DNA of 64,000 bases from Exophiala sp. HKRS030 (taxonomy: Eukaryota > Ascomycota > Eurotiomycetes > Chaetothyriales > Herpotrichiellaceae): contig JAHWDD010000033.1 of the NCBI GenBank assembly GCA_023897205.1, forward strand, positions 558,001-622,000, in the 5' to 3' direction. Of the stretch, positions 1-12,432 are shown one piece after another; the stretch's first letter is position 1, and every line of letters starts with the position of its first letter. The translations under genes were made by a program, and so were the position numbers. The notes under the pieces are model-generated. The model made no database searches and was not told the origin of the DNA. It saw nothing but the letters and a program-made list of their open reading frames with translations.

Positions 1-3000
1 GGCTAAAGAGGCTAAAGAGGCTAAGGAGCCCACGGGAGCCCCTAAGGACCCTCTCAGCCTCTGGCCCAGGGCGGCGGGAGTTTCGGGCTTGCGGGGTGGC
101 GGTGGCATGTGGCTTGTACTTGTGCTTGGAGAGTCCAGCGTCAGAATCAGGGCTAGGGAGGCCCCCGTGGGCCCCTTATCCTCGTCGGCCGGTCCTACAT
201 GGTCATGACCAACCACTCGTGCATGTCACATTGTAGAGAATCCAGCTACACTTTACCTGGTAGGTATTATTGACTTTCAAGGTGCGGGTGAAGCAGGGAT
301 GACCGTCTTGAGTCTTGACTTTTGACTCTCCAGGATCCCGAGTGCGACAAACTCAATTTGCAGTACCTTTGATCCGCGATCCGCGATCCGTGTTATGCCC
401 TTGGCCAAAGCGGCGGCTTTCTAATGATATCAATTTAATGTCAGTCGACACCAGGTTTCCGAGTCCAGCACGCTCCAGTGTATTGTGAACCTAGTCAAGA
501 AACAAGGAAGTCGGGGTTTGAACTTTGGCAATCAAAAAAACGCTCAAGCGCCATGTGCCACGGACCACAGTATTGTCTCCGTCAGGGTTTCCGGGCTTTC
601 AGGGCTTTCAGACTTTGGTGGTGGATAGATTTAGGTTATATATTTGCGATAAGGCGTATGGGGTGGACGTGGGGTGATGGGACGGAAATCTGTATCAAGT
701 CCAGCAGTGGTTTGACAAGCGTTTGATTGCTGATGTGACGCGGTCAGGGCACGTTGAGCGATGAGCCATGAGCACAGACAAAGCATGATCCAACCGTAAA
801 GACGGTAAGCTGATTGGCCTCAGGATAGATAGATGGGCAGCACCACGAACTTGACTTGCATGTTGTGGATAAGGAGATTTGGGGCTTGCATATGCATAGC
901 TTTCTTGCCGATTAATACGACGAGCGAGGGGAAAGAAAATGGGAAAATGTCTCATACACATTGCGTTGGTGCTGAGATTGTGCTGACGAAGACAATGGGA
1001 AGATGGATGAGAGCCTTGTGAGATGAGATGACACGATGAATATGATGAGAGGGTTATTTTGTAAGGTTGGCAGCATCATCGCCGGCGTCATCAGGGCTTT
1101 CTGTCGAGATTATTGTTGTCTTTGTTGATGTTGTTACAATGATCATCAGTCCAGGTACAGTATGTTCGATATGTGAATGCCAGTTGTGGTGGCCACTGGC
1201 ACTGGCACTGGCGGCATCGCTGTTCGGGCCATCATAGGCGCCAAGTGCCCGTGCTGCAGGTGGATTCAAGGCCTGTAACCGTGGCCCAGAGGCTATTGGC
1301 AGTCCCGGTAGGCGCCGGATGCCGTTCCCCCGCACTTGTACGCTTCGCCAAAAACGCCATAGCACGCCATTAAATCTGCATCGATCCTTGCGTCTATCGC
1401 TATCGGCAGCACTGCAGTCTGCAGCTGTCGCCTGGCCGATTGTGAATCCGAGCCAAATCACAGCAAGCCTGGTCGTTGGAAAAACATGTCCATGTCTGAC
1501 GCATCAACCGGCTGTTCCTATGGGCCTCAGAGCGATGGTTCCCACAGTGTCAATGCCCAGGAGCAGACATCTTGTCGACACGTCAGACACGCACACGCAC
1601 ATACACACGAAAGATAGCAGAGAAAACTCTAACCAAGAATTTTCTCAGTGGCAGATTGGCAACTCTCGCCTTGTCTGCGCCTCGGACAGTTGCTCGCTGA
1701 TACTCTCCAGACTCTAGTGACCCATCCTGCACATCGGATCACAGTTTGTTTCGAGTGCTCCAATTGTATGAGCCACAGGGTCAACGGGCTCGGTGGGCGT
1801 GATGGGCTCCGGTTTTGATCATCCATCTGTACGCCTCTGGAGCCTTTTCACACGCGACGCAAAGATTAGCAGTCACCTAGCAGTGGACACTGGACAGAAA
1901 TCAAGCAGCCGGCCACATTAATGACGACGCTGGCCAGATGTTCTGACCTACCGTAGCATGTCTCCCACGCCTAAGCATGCAATGAAAATCCGCACTCCCG
2001 CAGCCGATCTTAGCCACGAGCTTTGACATGGAGCTAATACTCAAGCAGGTGTTTGAAACTGTCGTCTATTTTCAACGGTTGTCTCATACGATAATGTACG
2101 TTCAGCAATCACCAAGGTATTTGGGCTAGTTACAGTACTTTGTAGTCTCCTAGGTGCTGCCCTAGTGTTTGGGATGCTCACGGTCTTACCAACCAATCAA
2201 CTAACCAAGTCCTCCGTATTCTGTAGCATCTAAGTACTAGGTAGTTAGTGTAGAGTATTTACAGTAGGTGCGAGTTACTGGCTCATTGAGGCAAGCATTG
2301 CCTGGCCCCGGGCCCGAAACCTGCATCTGTCTCGGCAAGGTATCGTGGATTTGGAGTCGAGTCAACTAGGTAGTTAGTAGGCGCTTGCGCGCAGGTTAAT
2401 TAGGTCTGGGACAAGGATGGAGGCTCACCTAATTCAACACCCAAGGGGGCAATTACCACAGCTCCCGGGTAAGAAATGATATAGAACTAGTTAAGATACG
2501 ACCTAGCTAGGAGGGATTAGAGCCCTAGATACAAGTTAGTCAGTGACTAACTATGTTAGTTAGTTAGCTCGGGTCTTTGGCCTTGTGCCATTATGTACGG
2601 AGTACGGGAGTACTCGAGTACTAGGTAGTTAAGAGGCTCGCCAGTACGCCAATTGGAGTCCGAAGACGCCCGTGTCTGTCTGCACGCGGCCACAGGCCAA
2701 GTAATAATGCTGACTCCCGATGCTCACTGCTTACTGCTCACTACTCACGACTCACTACTCGCTCACAATGCTCAAGTCAAAACTGGTTACCTTTGCCCCC
2801 TTGACTCCCGAACCCCGAGTGCCTAGTTAAACTTGCAGACTAACTAGTTAGTTCGTTAGGGATCAAGGCTTCGACTTCCATCCACTAAATTCTTTGTTCT
2901 TCCTGCATTCCAGTATTACCCTCGCGGCTCAGGGTTAAATCCTCGCCTGTCCCTGGCCGGGACTGACGACAATAGTTAGTCCTTGTAGGGTGTTTTGTAC

Positions 3001-4077
3001 GGTCCGAGGGGTCCTACAGTCCTTGTCCTAGTCCTAGTCCTAGTCCAAAATTGATTCCCCTGCTCTTGCTCCTCACGGTTCGAGTTTTTCTCTTTCGCCT
3101 TCCTCTAGCATCTAACTTGGGTAACTTTAGGTGCCGAGGGTCCACTAGCCAACTACCTACTAGTTGGAAATTTAGGCTGCCACGCACCTACCCACGTACC
3201 CACAGTCTACAACCCACGGTCCACGCTTCACGGTCCACTGCCTCCTGCCTCCTGCCCACTGCCAACTGCCCATTGCCCACTGCGCCTGCCACGGCCTGTC
3301 CAATATCCACCATCCACCGTTCCCTCCCGTGCTTCTCTTGGCCAAAGGTCGAGCCTCTGTTGCCTCTGTTGCCTCTCGCCTCCTCAAGCGTCAAGCCTCA
3401 ACCCTCCTCCTCTTGCCCAGTATTTAGCTTCTCCTCTTCCTCCAGTCTCCTCCACGGGCTCGGCAGACCATCCACCATCCACCATCCACCATTCACCCCA
3501 CTGAGATCGGGTTTGGCGACGCACCTTGTCACTCGCCATCAACTCCACCTTTTTCCCACAAATCTCTCGACTCGAACTTGTTCATTACCAACTTCTAACC
3601 CGTTCACTTTTATCCCTACAACCACCCCAATCCATGACCGTGATCATGACCATGACCATGACCCACGTCTCCCGATCCCTCGATTGAGTCCTTCCTCACC
3701 TCCTCCAGCTTTGCAGATCGTCCTCATCTGTTCCAACTCCACCCAACATCCAAATTCGATTCCTTCACCTACCTACAAAGCACCTATATCACCATTCCCG
3801 CCTTCTCGCTTTTACCATTGGACATATCCGCCTCACATACATCCAACAGCAGCACAGCACCACCAAAGCTGACCAGAGATAACTCCTTCTCGAAGCGTCA
3901 ATATCGACATCTAGGCCGCCCTCCCTCCGTTTCGATTTTGGACATATATCTCACCTGTTTATTCTCACCCCCTTCGTCAAGTATAACAAACGACATCCGA
4001 CTCCAAACCTTCAACACTACCTCGATTCAATCTCAGAAGCCTCAGTCCAAGAGGCGGATTCTGATGAGTTGCTTCTC
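1..4077. other. Gene-poor region and long pyrimidine-rich leader
   Basis: No convincing gene is visible. The first 30 bases hold three near copies of a GGCTAAAGA-type unit. Between about 2200 and 2870 the words TTAGTTAG, CTAGGTAGTTAG and TACGGAGTACGG recur. From about 3050 to 4077 the plus strand is strongly C/T-rich, with runs such as CCATCCACCATCCACC near 3470. This is typical of the leader or promoter of a fungal gene and probably belongs to the Reg1-like gene downstream. The 273-codon open frame at 3051-3872 starts at TTG and is low complexity. Confidence 0.5.
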
Positions 4078-4081
4078 ATGA
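4064..4081 (+). promoter_or_regulatory. Short uORF overlapping the Reg1-like start codon
   Basis: An ATG at 4064 opens a five-codon frame (MSCFS). Its TGA stop at 4079-4081 overlaps the presumed main ATG at 4078-4080 in an ATGA arrangement. If the transcript starts upstream, ribosomes reaching the main start must leak past or reinitiate after this uORF. The alternative is that an upstream exon extends the main frame, which is open for many codons 5' of 4078. In that case the uORF would not exist functionally. Confidence 0.4.
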
Positions 4082-5775
4082 CGACAATTCTTCAGGCTCC
4101 TTTCCCTGGAGCCACCCATTTCTCTGCGACCCCGTTGCATTCATCATCCTACCAAGATCTCTCTGCTCTCGAAGATTCATTGTCGTATGGAACTCCCAAG
4201 ACCCACCACTCACATTGCTCAACACACGACTATGCCACCACTTTTCCAGATTCAAATCCTTCTACCGCTCCATCTTCACCACAGTTGACCTACTCGACCT
4301 ACTCGAGGAGAGGTTCCTACGCCTCGACACCTGCCAGTAGCTTGTCACTAGATCACCCAGACTACAACGACGACGATGATGATATGGCTTTTCCAGCATT
4401 TGAGTCCTCAGATACCTGTATTCCTTCGCTAGGACCTAGCGAAACTCACCTTGGACAGGACGACCCCACCACTCAGGTACCTGGCCCTACAACAGAGCCA
4501 GGACCATTGTCTCCAAGGACCACCCAAGATGACCAAACCATTGAAGCCGAACCCACGAGACATGTCGACTATCTGTCGCATGAGTGGAAGGAAGAGGATA
4601 TATGGCGATCATGGAGTTATGTCGTCCATCGTCGTGGGAATTTAGCCAACGGCACACGACTCGAAAACGCCTCTTGGAGGTCGTGGGTCAAGGCCAAGAA
4701 CCGACTCAAGACCGTGTCACCAGAAACGTTGAATTGGCTGAAAGATTGTGATGTTACCTGGCTGTACGGACCACTACAAACCAACAGGAGTATGACCCAT
4801 TCCATCAGCAACACTTCACCACCACCGAGTCGAATATCACACTCGTCATCCTTTATTTCCAAGAAGCCCATTCTTAAAAAGAAGTCGGCTTCTGCAGTCA
4901 TCTTGGAAAGATCAAGGTCTCAACATTCTCTACTCCAACGGGCTAGTGACATAATCAGGGTACAGCAATCAAGTCCTGCCCATGGACGTCCGTCCCTTCG
5001 TCGTGGTAATTCAGAGTTTACCCTGCCTCGTTATGCTGACAGTTCTGTTGCCAATACTCCAGCGGAGCAGGATATGCCTGGCTCCAATTCCACAGGCGGG
5101 CGTAGCTCCTTTACTTTCCCCGATGTTCCCACTCCCTCAGAATGCAAACATGTCCTCTTTGATGAAGAAGTTCGACAAGTGCAAGCCATTGAATCCGAGG
5201 ATGACGACAAACCAGAGGAAGAGGATGCTGCCATCTTTGACGAAGACGAGGATGATGACTGTGGCTTGATGATGGCACCCGCTACCAAACCTGGTCGCGG
5301 CAGTGGACGCACCACACCTCGTGGTAGCTTCAGCAATGAATCCAAAACCATTGTGCCTCTCCCATCAACTACCTTGAAATATAGGACCGACACCCCAGAA
5401 CCGCCGGCCTTGCCTGTAGGTCAGACGGGGCTCTGGCCTGGCGGGCGAAAGTTGTCACCTTCACCCTCTCAAGAGACTTTGAGACCACCGAGACCAAACC
5501 AGAATTTCCTCATAGATGATGACCCGGAGGTTGTCGATGAGCCTTGGCAATCTCAATCTAATCTTGTTCAAGGACGATCTCCCTATGAAGACGAGGATGA
5601 CTACCAACCTGGCCCACAAATGAGACGAACCGAGTCCGGAATGTTCATGCCGTATGATGAAGACGAGGAAGAGGCCGCCATGAACAACACTCTATTTGGG
5701 CAAGCCATGTATGCGGTAAATACGTTCCGAGATATTGCTCACGTTGTCTGGAATGTGGGCTGGAACCGAAGATGA
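4078..5775 (+). CDS. Reg1/Hex2-like protein phosphatase 1 regulatory subunit (DUF1752)
   Basis: Single exon, 565 aa from the first ATG. Residues about 163-225 carry an AreA-GATA-like (DUF1752) block with the hallmarks HEWKEEDIWRSW, LENASWRSWVKAKN and LNWLKDCDVTWLYGP. Near residue 356 is KHVLFDEEV, a K-x-V-x-F match to the PP1-docking RVxF motif, followed by VRQVQAIE as in the Reg1 family. The rest is Ser/Pro-rich with acidic runs. In yeast, Reg1 targets the PP1 catalytic subunit Glc7 to Snf1 and other substrates in glucose repression; a similar adaptor role is inferred here. The frame stays open upstream of the ATG (LLL, DSDE and so on), so an additional 5' exon is possible. Confidence 0.8.
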   Translation: MTTILQAPFPGATHFSATPLHSSSYQDLSALEDSLSYGTPKTHHSHCSTHDYATTFPDSNPSTAPSSPQLTYSTYSRRGSYASTPASSLSLDHPDYNDDDDDMAFPAFESSDTCIPSLGPSETHLGQDDPTTQVPGPTTEPGPLSPRTTQDDQTIEAEPTRHVDYLSHEWKEEDIWRSWSYVVHRRGNLANGTRLENASWRSWVKAKNRLKTVSPETLNWLKDCDVTWLYGPLQTNRSMTHSISNTSPPPSRISHSSSFISKKPILKKKSASAVILERSRSQHSLLQRASDIIRVQQSSPAHGRPSLRRGNSEFTLPRYADSSVANTPAEQDMPGSNSTGGRSSFTFPDVPTPSECKHVLFDEEVRQVQAIESEDDDKPEEEDAAIFDEDEDDDCGLMMAPATKPGRGSGRTTPRGSFSNESKTIVPLPSTTLKYRTDTPEPPALPVGQTGLWPGGRKLSPSPSQETLRPPRPNQNFLIDDDPEVVDEPWQSQSNLVQGRSPYEDEDDYQPGPQMRRTESGMFMPYDEDEEEAAMNNTLFGQAMYAVNTFRDIAHVVWNVGWNRR

Positions 5776-8700
5776 TGCTATCAGGGCATTTGGGAGATTT
5801 GGTCCCAAGAGTTCGTTTGACGAGAGCTTTTAATCTCTCCTTTTCTACAAACAGCAGCATAGCGTGGCGTTCTGGAACTTGATGTTTATTTCTAAATATC
5901 GGCCGACAATCAATTACAGCGTCAATGATCAACTTGTCTCCAGTGTCAATTAGCAGACTGGATATCAGTGCGTTACAGACGAAACAATGGTCACGACACA
6001 CGACTGGCAATGTGCACATATTATTGGATCATAATGAAGGGGATATAACGAATTTTGGAGGCTATTATAGACAAATTGGATCAAGGAGCGGTCAAGGAGT
6101 GGTAAAGCTGAAGCGAATTACCGCGAGGACTGTTTTGTCATGGCGCCATGCACACCTCGAATGAGGAGGGACACATTTAGACAAGTCAAGCGACTGGGCG
6201 AGAGCGATGAACAGACAAGATCAGGCAACTCGATACAACGGATTGAGATGTCTTGATCCCCAATATCGGAATTCAATGGCATCGTAAGTGCCTGGGTTCG
6301 GCTACTACTAGTCGCCTAGCTGGCATCTATCTAACAACGTGCCTCGGTCCTCAAGCTTTCTTGTCTCGCTTTCCCAAATTGAATTTACTGGCTAGTTTGT
6401 GACAGTGGCGAACTAAACTCTGCGTGTCTCTCCGAGGCAAATCTACGGAGTATACGCTGAAAGACAACACCTACAGACCCTATGATTTCACTCGCCGTCA
6501 TATCTTTTTGCGCCCGAAATTCTCCTCTTCCCTGACGATCTGACCCTGTCTGGAGCGTCCTTTGTCGCAAATTCTAGGGCAAAGGTTGGAGACCCATCGG
6601 TCATTGGTAGACAACTCCTCAATAAATTCGCCGAACCGAGTTTGCGGGGTACCGTGTTGTGTTACGTACATATTTCCACCTTGCAGGTGCTGGATCCTGG
6701 ACACAACTGTAGACATCAGTTAGTGCCTTCTCCGTGGATCTCCCTCTTTTCCCCTGAGTTTTCCTGAGTCGCCTGATTCCCTTGATGAGTGGCAATGGAA
6801 CCTGGAATCAGTGGACTAGTCTGTATGGAAGACTCTCAGAGTAGTACTTGTAAGCCAGGAGCTACAGTACCTTCACTTTACGTAACTGCGTACTACACTC
6901 ATGACTGTTGATGGGCCTGGAGAAGATTTTTTCCCCTTCCATTGCCCCTTCTGACATGTCAATTGTTCCTCTCTTACGGAGTCACCAAGACTTAGGAGTT
7001 TAGTCGAGACTGTCGGTTACCAGTGCGAAAATCGGAAGGCGCGTTCGAAGACGTCAAAGCCCGGATTTTCACCGCCTTTTCTCACACCTTTTTTCTTCTC
7101 CCACATTCTTCCATCGCCCACGGCCACTATCCTGAATCAAGGCTTTTTTGTGTTCGTCCAATCTCTTGATCTGGGGAAAACTTACTGTGCCTCAGGCGAA
7201 AGTGGAAACTCAACTCGACCTCCACCTAAGGGAGCATTTACTAGTTAGTTAGTGCTCCCCAGGTGGGTATCCTACCACGACCAGTTATTCTGCATAAAAA
7301 CCATGCAGCCCGAACAGAAAAATGCACTGTCCGTTATCTTCCCCCTTGTCCATTGGGTCTAACCTGCTAAGTGGTTGGGATTGGAAGACCAGAGTGCAGC
7401 AAAACAAGCCTGACAAGCCACTTCCCCGCCGGATCTTCCCTCCGTGACTAAGTACCAACCAGGGACCGTGAATGATAGCGAACATCCAACGAGCCATGGT
7501 TCTGGGCCGGTAGGTTGGCAGGTGGCCTGTTTCGCGGTTTTGTTGTGGTGACCAACCATGCTGTTCTTGTGCATTTGGAAACAGTAGCCAAAGCAGTCTG
7601 TCAGATTTCACACAATTTTCACGATTGGAGGAAGATTGGCAAGTGTCGGTATACTGTGGCTAATCAGGTCAATATCTGAGATATTTGACAGGCCACATGG
7701 AGCGGAGACCAGGGCTTAAATTATCAGTAAGTGCTTCATTGGTCGATATTGAGGTATGTATCAATAATCTTTACGTCGGAAGTGAGTATTCCATGACTAT
7801 TTTATCAAGAATGTCCTGTCTGGCACGTTGCGCTATGGAGACAATATCTGTTTGCGCCTATCTCCTTTCAAGGCTTCCCAAGGTACAAGTCACAGGGTTC
7901 GCGCCAATCCATACCACTTCAAAGAAAGTGACTGGAGACATCAACAAACACCACCGAAGTACATACATCTTAGCACAGATGCCTAATTAATCCATATAGA
8001 CATATATGTGGCAAACACCGAGACCTACGTCTCTATACCAGAGGTACCTCTATCCTTACGCCAAGGCTTCCCTCTCTCAGTCAAGTTACCCGACGAGCTC
8101 ATTCGCAGGATGTCCTCGGCGCGTCCTGCCTCAACAAGCTCTGCGCTAAGGACGCACTGTCAGTAAGTACATGCGCCTGTCCGGCTGTTCAACAGGAGGT
8201 CTCTCGCACTACGGAGTAGGAGAGCAATCTATATTAGCGACGATTTCCCTTACCGATTGGATACTCTCGAACATGACAGCTGTTAGGTCGTCTCCCTGGT
8301 AGAAACATTCCGATTTTCTACGATGCACGGAATGTTCCGGGAAAAATCGTGGCTCCCCTTCATGGCTTTGTTTGTTTACTCGTCCAGACGATTGGTTGGT
8401 TGTTTCGACTACTTGTTGTGCGCTTTACTGCTTCTTACTTACGGTAAATATACGGAATGATAACAAAATCCAGGATTCTTGTGTCTTTCGTGCATTGATA
8501 GCCACTGTCCGGAACTCAGTTGTTGAAACAGCAATTTACTCACAGACTTGCAGCGTCAGCAGACGACTGCTTACAGAATCCTGAACCTGGAACCTTGGTT
8601 GCTGGTGCAAACCCTGTCGGGTAGGTATGTACTTGTGAGGCTCCTCCGGCGATGACTCGGTGTTGTCGGATTTGCCCCTTTATGGACATCGTACACATGC

Positions 8701-9964
8701 CTTTGCCACTCAGTGACTGAATAGTAAACTGTTGACAGTTGTGGACCACCAACGAACTAGACAACCAACTACGACAGAATATGTCTAGCTAGGCATGGTC
8801 TAGTGGTCTCGTTGGCGGTTCGATGTTGGATTTGACGAAGACGAGGAGACCGTGGAACGTACGTTCTACCGGTTGTACATAAGGGTCTTGTTCTGTCAAA
8901 GATCAACGAGAAGCAGCTGGTAGGAACAGTTAAGGCCGTTCGAGGAAGGATTTGATCGTATGCCTTAGGTAGGTACACACTTTAAAGAGGCCCGTAGTTG
9001 GAAAGTGGTAGATTGCTTTCACAACTAAAAGGACAAAAGCCGTTTATACCACACTACCACCGCCTCACCTCAGACTCTCAGGGCAAGCAGCATATTCAAA
9101 GTACTTTCCTCACAGCAACTATATAAGCAAATACTATCCGACAATCACCTGCATGTCGATCGGATCGCCACACACTCCTTCCCGTTCCAAGCTCCCACAC
9201 GGTTTTCTGCTCATTCCACCGATCAATTGTTCACCATCCCATCCGGCTGCCGATTGCATCACTTCCGCTATATGTGGCATCATGTCCATGCAGATGGATG
9301 GACACGACAAACCGAGTCGCTGACGGGAATCACTGAAAGTGGACAGACAGGCTGAGACCACGAAGGGGAGGGGGAAAGGGGACGGTAAAGTAACAACTCC
9401 ATCCTCTCGGTGAGCAGTCTGCGTTTTCGTTAGGTCTAACGTCCCCGTTGTGGACTGATGGTGAGCGTAGCGTCGTTGTCGTCGTTGTCGTCGTTAAGAG
9501 CTCGACCTGGTTGAATATCCTCACGTAACATGTGCCATCATGCCATCATGCCATCATATCATAACCATATAGTCGACGCTTGCAAGAAGCCGTGCTCCTT
9601 TGTCCACTTAACAGCACACATACTCTCGCTCTCTCTCTCTCTCTTTTAATCGTGCAAGTCATCACAAGCAGCCTCCTCTCCGTGAGAACTCCTGATATAG
9701 ATAAAAAACAATCAATCAAACAAACAAACATTCCACCTCTGTCGCTCGTCCATCGTCCATCGTCCATCGTCCATCCGTACAGTATTCTGTGTCGATCGAG
9801 ACAATCTTCAACAGTCTCCTATCAAGGGAGAGGATCCCCGAGTATATACAGAGTAGAGTACGCCAAAAGCGTCGTCGACGTTATTGTTATTGTTGTTTTT
9901 GAGTTCCACCGATCGATCGATCATCAAGCGATCTTCCCTTCGCTACGGCTATTGACTACTCCGT

Positions 9965-10022
9965 AGGAAGTTAGTTAGTTAGTTAGCGTTAATTAGTTAG
10001 TTAGCATTAGCTAGCTAGCTAG
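9965..10022. repeat. TTAG/CTAG-type simple repeat
   Basis: TTAGTTAGTTAGTTAG followed by further TTAGTTAG and CTAGCTAGCTAGC units in about 58 bases. Similar shorter words occur at about 2550-2575, 2845-2860, 7240 and 25540-25560. They are too short and irregular to be telomeric. Confidence 0.7.
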
Positions 10023-10384
10023 CCGAACAAGCAAGCCCCTTAAGGCTTACAGTACTCACGAGTATTGGAAATCCACTTTCCTCTACAGAGTACAGTACGG
10101 AGTACAGTACGGAGTAGTTATCAGTTAGTGCTTTTGTTCTAATTACATATATACATACGAAGTACATATATAAACTAATCCTATGGGCTCGAACTATCCG
10201 TATCCGTATAGTGGGTGGTTAGAGAGACTGGGATCATATATATAGATATAGGTTAGACTATAGCGAGGACGAATATTCAAGTATATAAGTATTCAAGTAT
10301 TCAAGTATACACGGACACTAACTTAGTTAGTATACAAACGTATAGCTACTCGTTCTATCCCCTACCTATGTAAGTACTAACCTA

Positions 10385-10508
10385 GTGCCTGCCTGCCTGC
10401 CTACCTACCTACCTACCTACCTACCTACCTACCTACCTACCTACCTACCTACCTACCTACCTACCTACCTACCTACCTACCTACCTACCTACCTACCTAC
10501 CTACCTAT
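10385..10508. repeat. ACCT/CTAC tetranucleotide microsatellite
   Basis: A few GCCT units are followed from about 10400 by an almost perfect run of ACCT/CTAC units to about 10506, roughly 26 copies. It lies in a non-coding spacer and is expected to vary in length between strains. Confidence 0.95.
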
Positions 10509-11685
10509 AGGCGAACTACATACCTTCTACATCCGTCTCAACCATACGTTCCCAACCACGGCCATCGGGTCATCGGGTCACTGTCATGGTCATGGTCACT
10601 GTCACAATGGAGACTCGGTACAGATATCCTGCCACTGTGCCAAGCTGTGCCAAGCTGTGCCAACTACAGGCGTGTACAGTCCAGTAGTTGGTTGACATGA
10701 TTCTTACCGGGGTGCGGGCAACGCCAATTACGGTAAACGACTGTAACTACTGTAACTACTGTAACTACCTAGTCGTTGACTGCGTGGCCAGAACATGCGA
10801 AGGGATGCAAAGACTTCTGGTTGCGGAGGTCCATGGAGTTCTACGAGGACGAGGACGAGGCGAGGCGGGTGGTATGTGCTTGTGCTTGTGCTTGTGCTTG
10901 TTGCATAGGGTGATTTTCTGGCGTTGATGGAATTTGCGCGGAAGGAGACGTCCTGTACTAGTTACAGGTCGTACGGACTTCTGGGGGAGTAGGTATTTTA
11001 TTTTATTTCGATTCCTGCCGAGGGGTATTTACTAATCACCCCGTAGGTCCGACATTCCTTTGTTGAATTTGAGGGTTGAACGATCGAGTCGGTAACTTGG
11101 AATGGGATTTGTAGAATTCCTACGCTTTTATTGAAAGGCAGATTATACGACTACTTCAGGATGAGGTTGACAACAAAAAGGACTGGTTGTGACAGCCAAC
11201 TTTGTCTATTCAACCACCCATACTATATGCGAGACTGGCGCCAACGCTTGAAAACCCGGCTAGATGATTAGACTCCTTAACATACCGCATCCGTTTTCTT
11301 TTGGTCTACACACTCAGTAAATTCCTCCTTTCCAATGCACATACCTATGTGACACACTTTGGTTGACAACTTTTATCCGTCCGAGACCAGGAATTATGTT
11401 TGTGTTTCGTGTTTGTCATAAGACAGACCAAGGTCCCTTGATGGTTTGTACAATTTGAACAATATCCACCGAAATAAGTCGCAACATGAGCATTTATACA
11501 TGAATATCGCCAATGCGGTTGGGGGATATAAAATCTGGAGAAACACAGTATGGAGAAATAAAGTTATGGGTGTACAAAAAGCAGCGGCTGTTTGACACCG
11601 AATTGAAAGGGATGTGTTCCGCTCGATTATGGGTTTGTATTTTTGCTTCTTGAAATGCGGCTTTCCTGGAAAATGGTCGTTTCAT

Positions 11686-12432
11686 TTATAGAACGGCGAC
11701 AACTGCACCGACAGCCAAGGCCAGGAAACTTCCTTGGACCTTGAAGGAATCGGCACCATTGCCATTGGGAGCAGCAGTGGTGGTAGCAGCGGCAGAGCTG
11801 GAAGAAGATGAGCTTGTCCTTGAGCTAGTGCTTGTAGTGATTGTAGCAGAACCAGTGCTACGGGTTGATGAATCAGTGGTAGCAGCAGAGGCTGATGATG
11901 TTCCAGTGGAAGTGCCGGAGGAAGTACCAGAAGAGGTACCTGAGCTGGTGGCAGTACGAGTGGCACTTGCGGTGCTACCGGTTGCTGAGGCGGTGGAGCC
12001 GGTGGCACGAGCTGTACCAGTGGCACCGATAATACCGAAGTTGGGTGAGAAGTTATAGTTTGTTGGGTCGGTGTCGTCGATGATTTGAATGGTATATTGG
12101 AAAGAGTTTACTTCGGAGCCAGGAGGAATGGTGACGGTCGCTGTCAGAGCAGATGCAGGGATGTTGGCTATGAAGGTGGTGTTAACGGGTGGAAGTTTGA
12201 GATCAAAAGGAAGTTGTGACTTACAGGCCAAAATGATTCCACTTTCAGGGGTGACAGGATCTTGCTGCAGCTTGATGGTGACAGTACCGCTTGACGGGTT
12301 GGTCCAGTCAAGAGTCAGGGGTTGGCCAGCAGTGACAGTCAGAGTACTCGATCCTTGAGGAATGGAGATGGCATTGTTCTGGGCGGTGACAACAGCTGCG
12401 AACAGAGCAGCAGCAATGGTGAAGAAGCGCAT
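11686..12432 (-). CDS. Ser/Thr-rich GPI-anchored cell-wall protein, Kre9/Knh1-like N-terminal domain
   Basis: Proposed structure: exon 1 12225-12432, intron 12168-12224 (57 nt), exon 2 11686-12167; 229 aa. The start MRFFTIAAALFAAVVTAQ gives a clean signal peptide. A beta-sandwich domain of the Kre9/Knh1 N-terminal type follows (QGSSTLTVTAGQPLTLDWT, then TVTIPPGSEVNSFQYTIQII). Next come a long Ser/Thr-rich stalk and a C-terminus of NGNGADS plus a hydrophobic tail, fitting a GPI signal. The intron is a multiple of three, so an unspliced frame runs straight through it. Splicing is supported by the GTAAGT donor, a GTTAAC branch-like site, the CATAG acceptor and the restored junction ILASNIPASA, which is typical of the family. 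Likely a secreted wall or surface protein. The upstream in-frame extension of 31 codons is not needed. Confidence 0.85.
   Translation of the reverse strand: MRFFTIAAALFAAVVTAQNNAISIPQGSSTLTVTAGQPLTLDWTNPSSGTVTIKLQQDPVTPESGIILACKSQLPFDLKLPPVNTTFIANIPASALTATVTIPPGSEVNSFQYTIQIIDDTDPTNYNFSPNFGIIGATGTARATGSTASATGSTASATRTATSSGTSSGTSSGTSTGTSSASAATTDSSTRSTGSATITTSTSSRTSSSSSSSAAATTTAAPNGNGADSFKVQGSFLALAVGAVVAVL

Larger units (their letters stand above)
5776..11685. other. Long intergenic region, no gene recognised
   Basis: About 5.9 kb without a convincing coding region. Open frames are all under 130 codons and lack recognisable motifs. The region holds simple repeats (ACCT tract at 10400, TTAGTTAG words near 9965-10025), several TACGGAGTA words (about 6443, 8209, 9955, 10088-10120) and AT-rich segments near 10140-10330. 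Short spliced genes cannot be excluded. Confidence 0.45.

Noticed and set aside
1054..1461. 135-codon minus-strand frame with a possible secreted start and cysteines
   Set aside because: Alternative frames carry equally protein-like snippets (for example ADLMACYGVFGEAYKCGG), but no consistent exon model or family pattern could be built. A small secreted Cys-rich gene remains possible.
3051..3872. 273-codon plus-strand open frame
   Set aside because: It starts at TTG, is low-complexity Ser/Pro/Thr from a pyrimidine-rich leader, and has no family signature.
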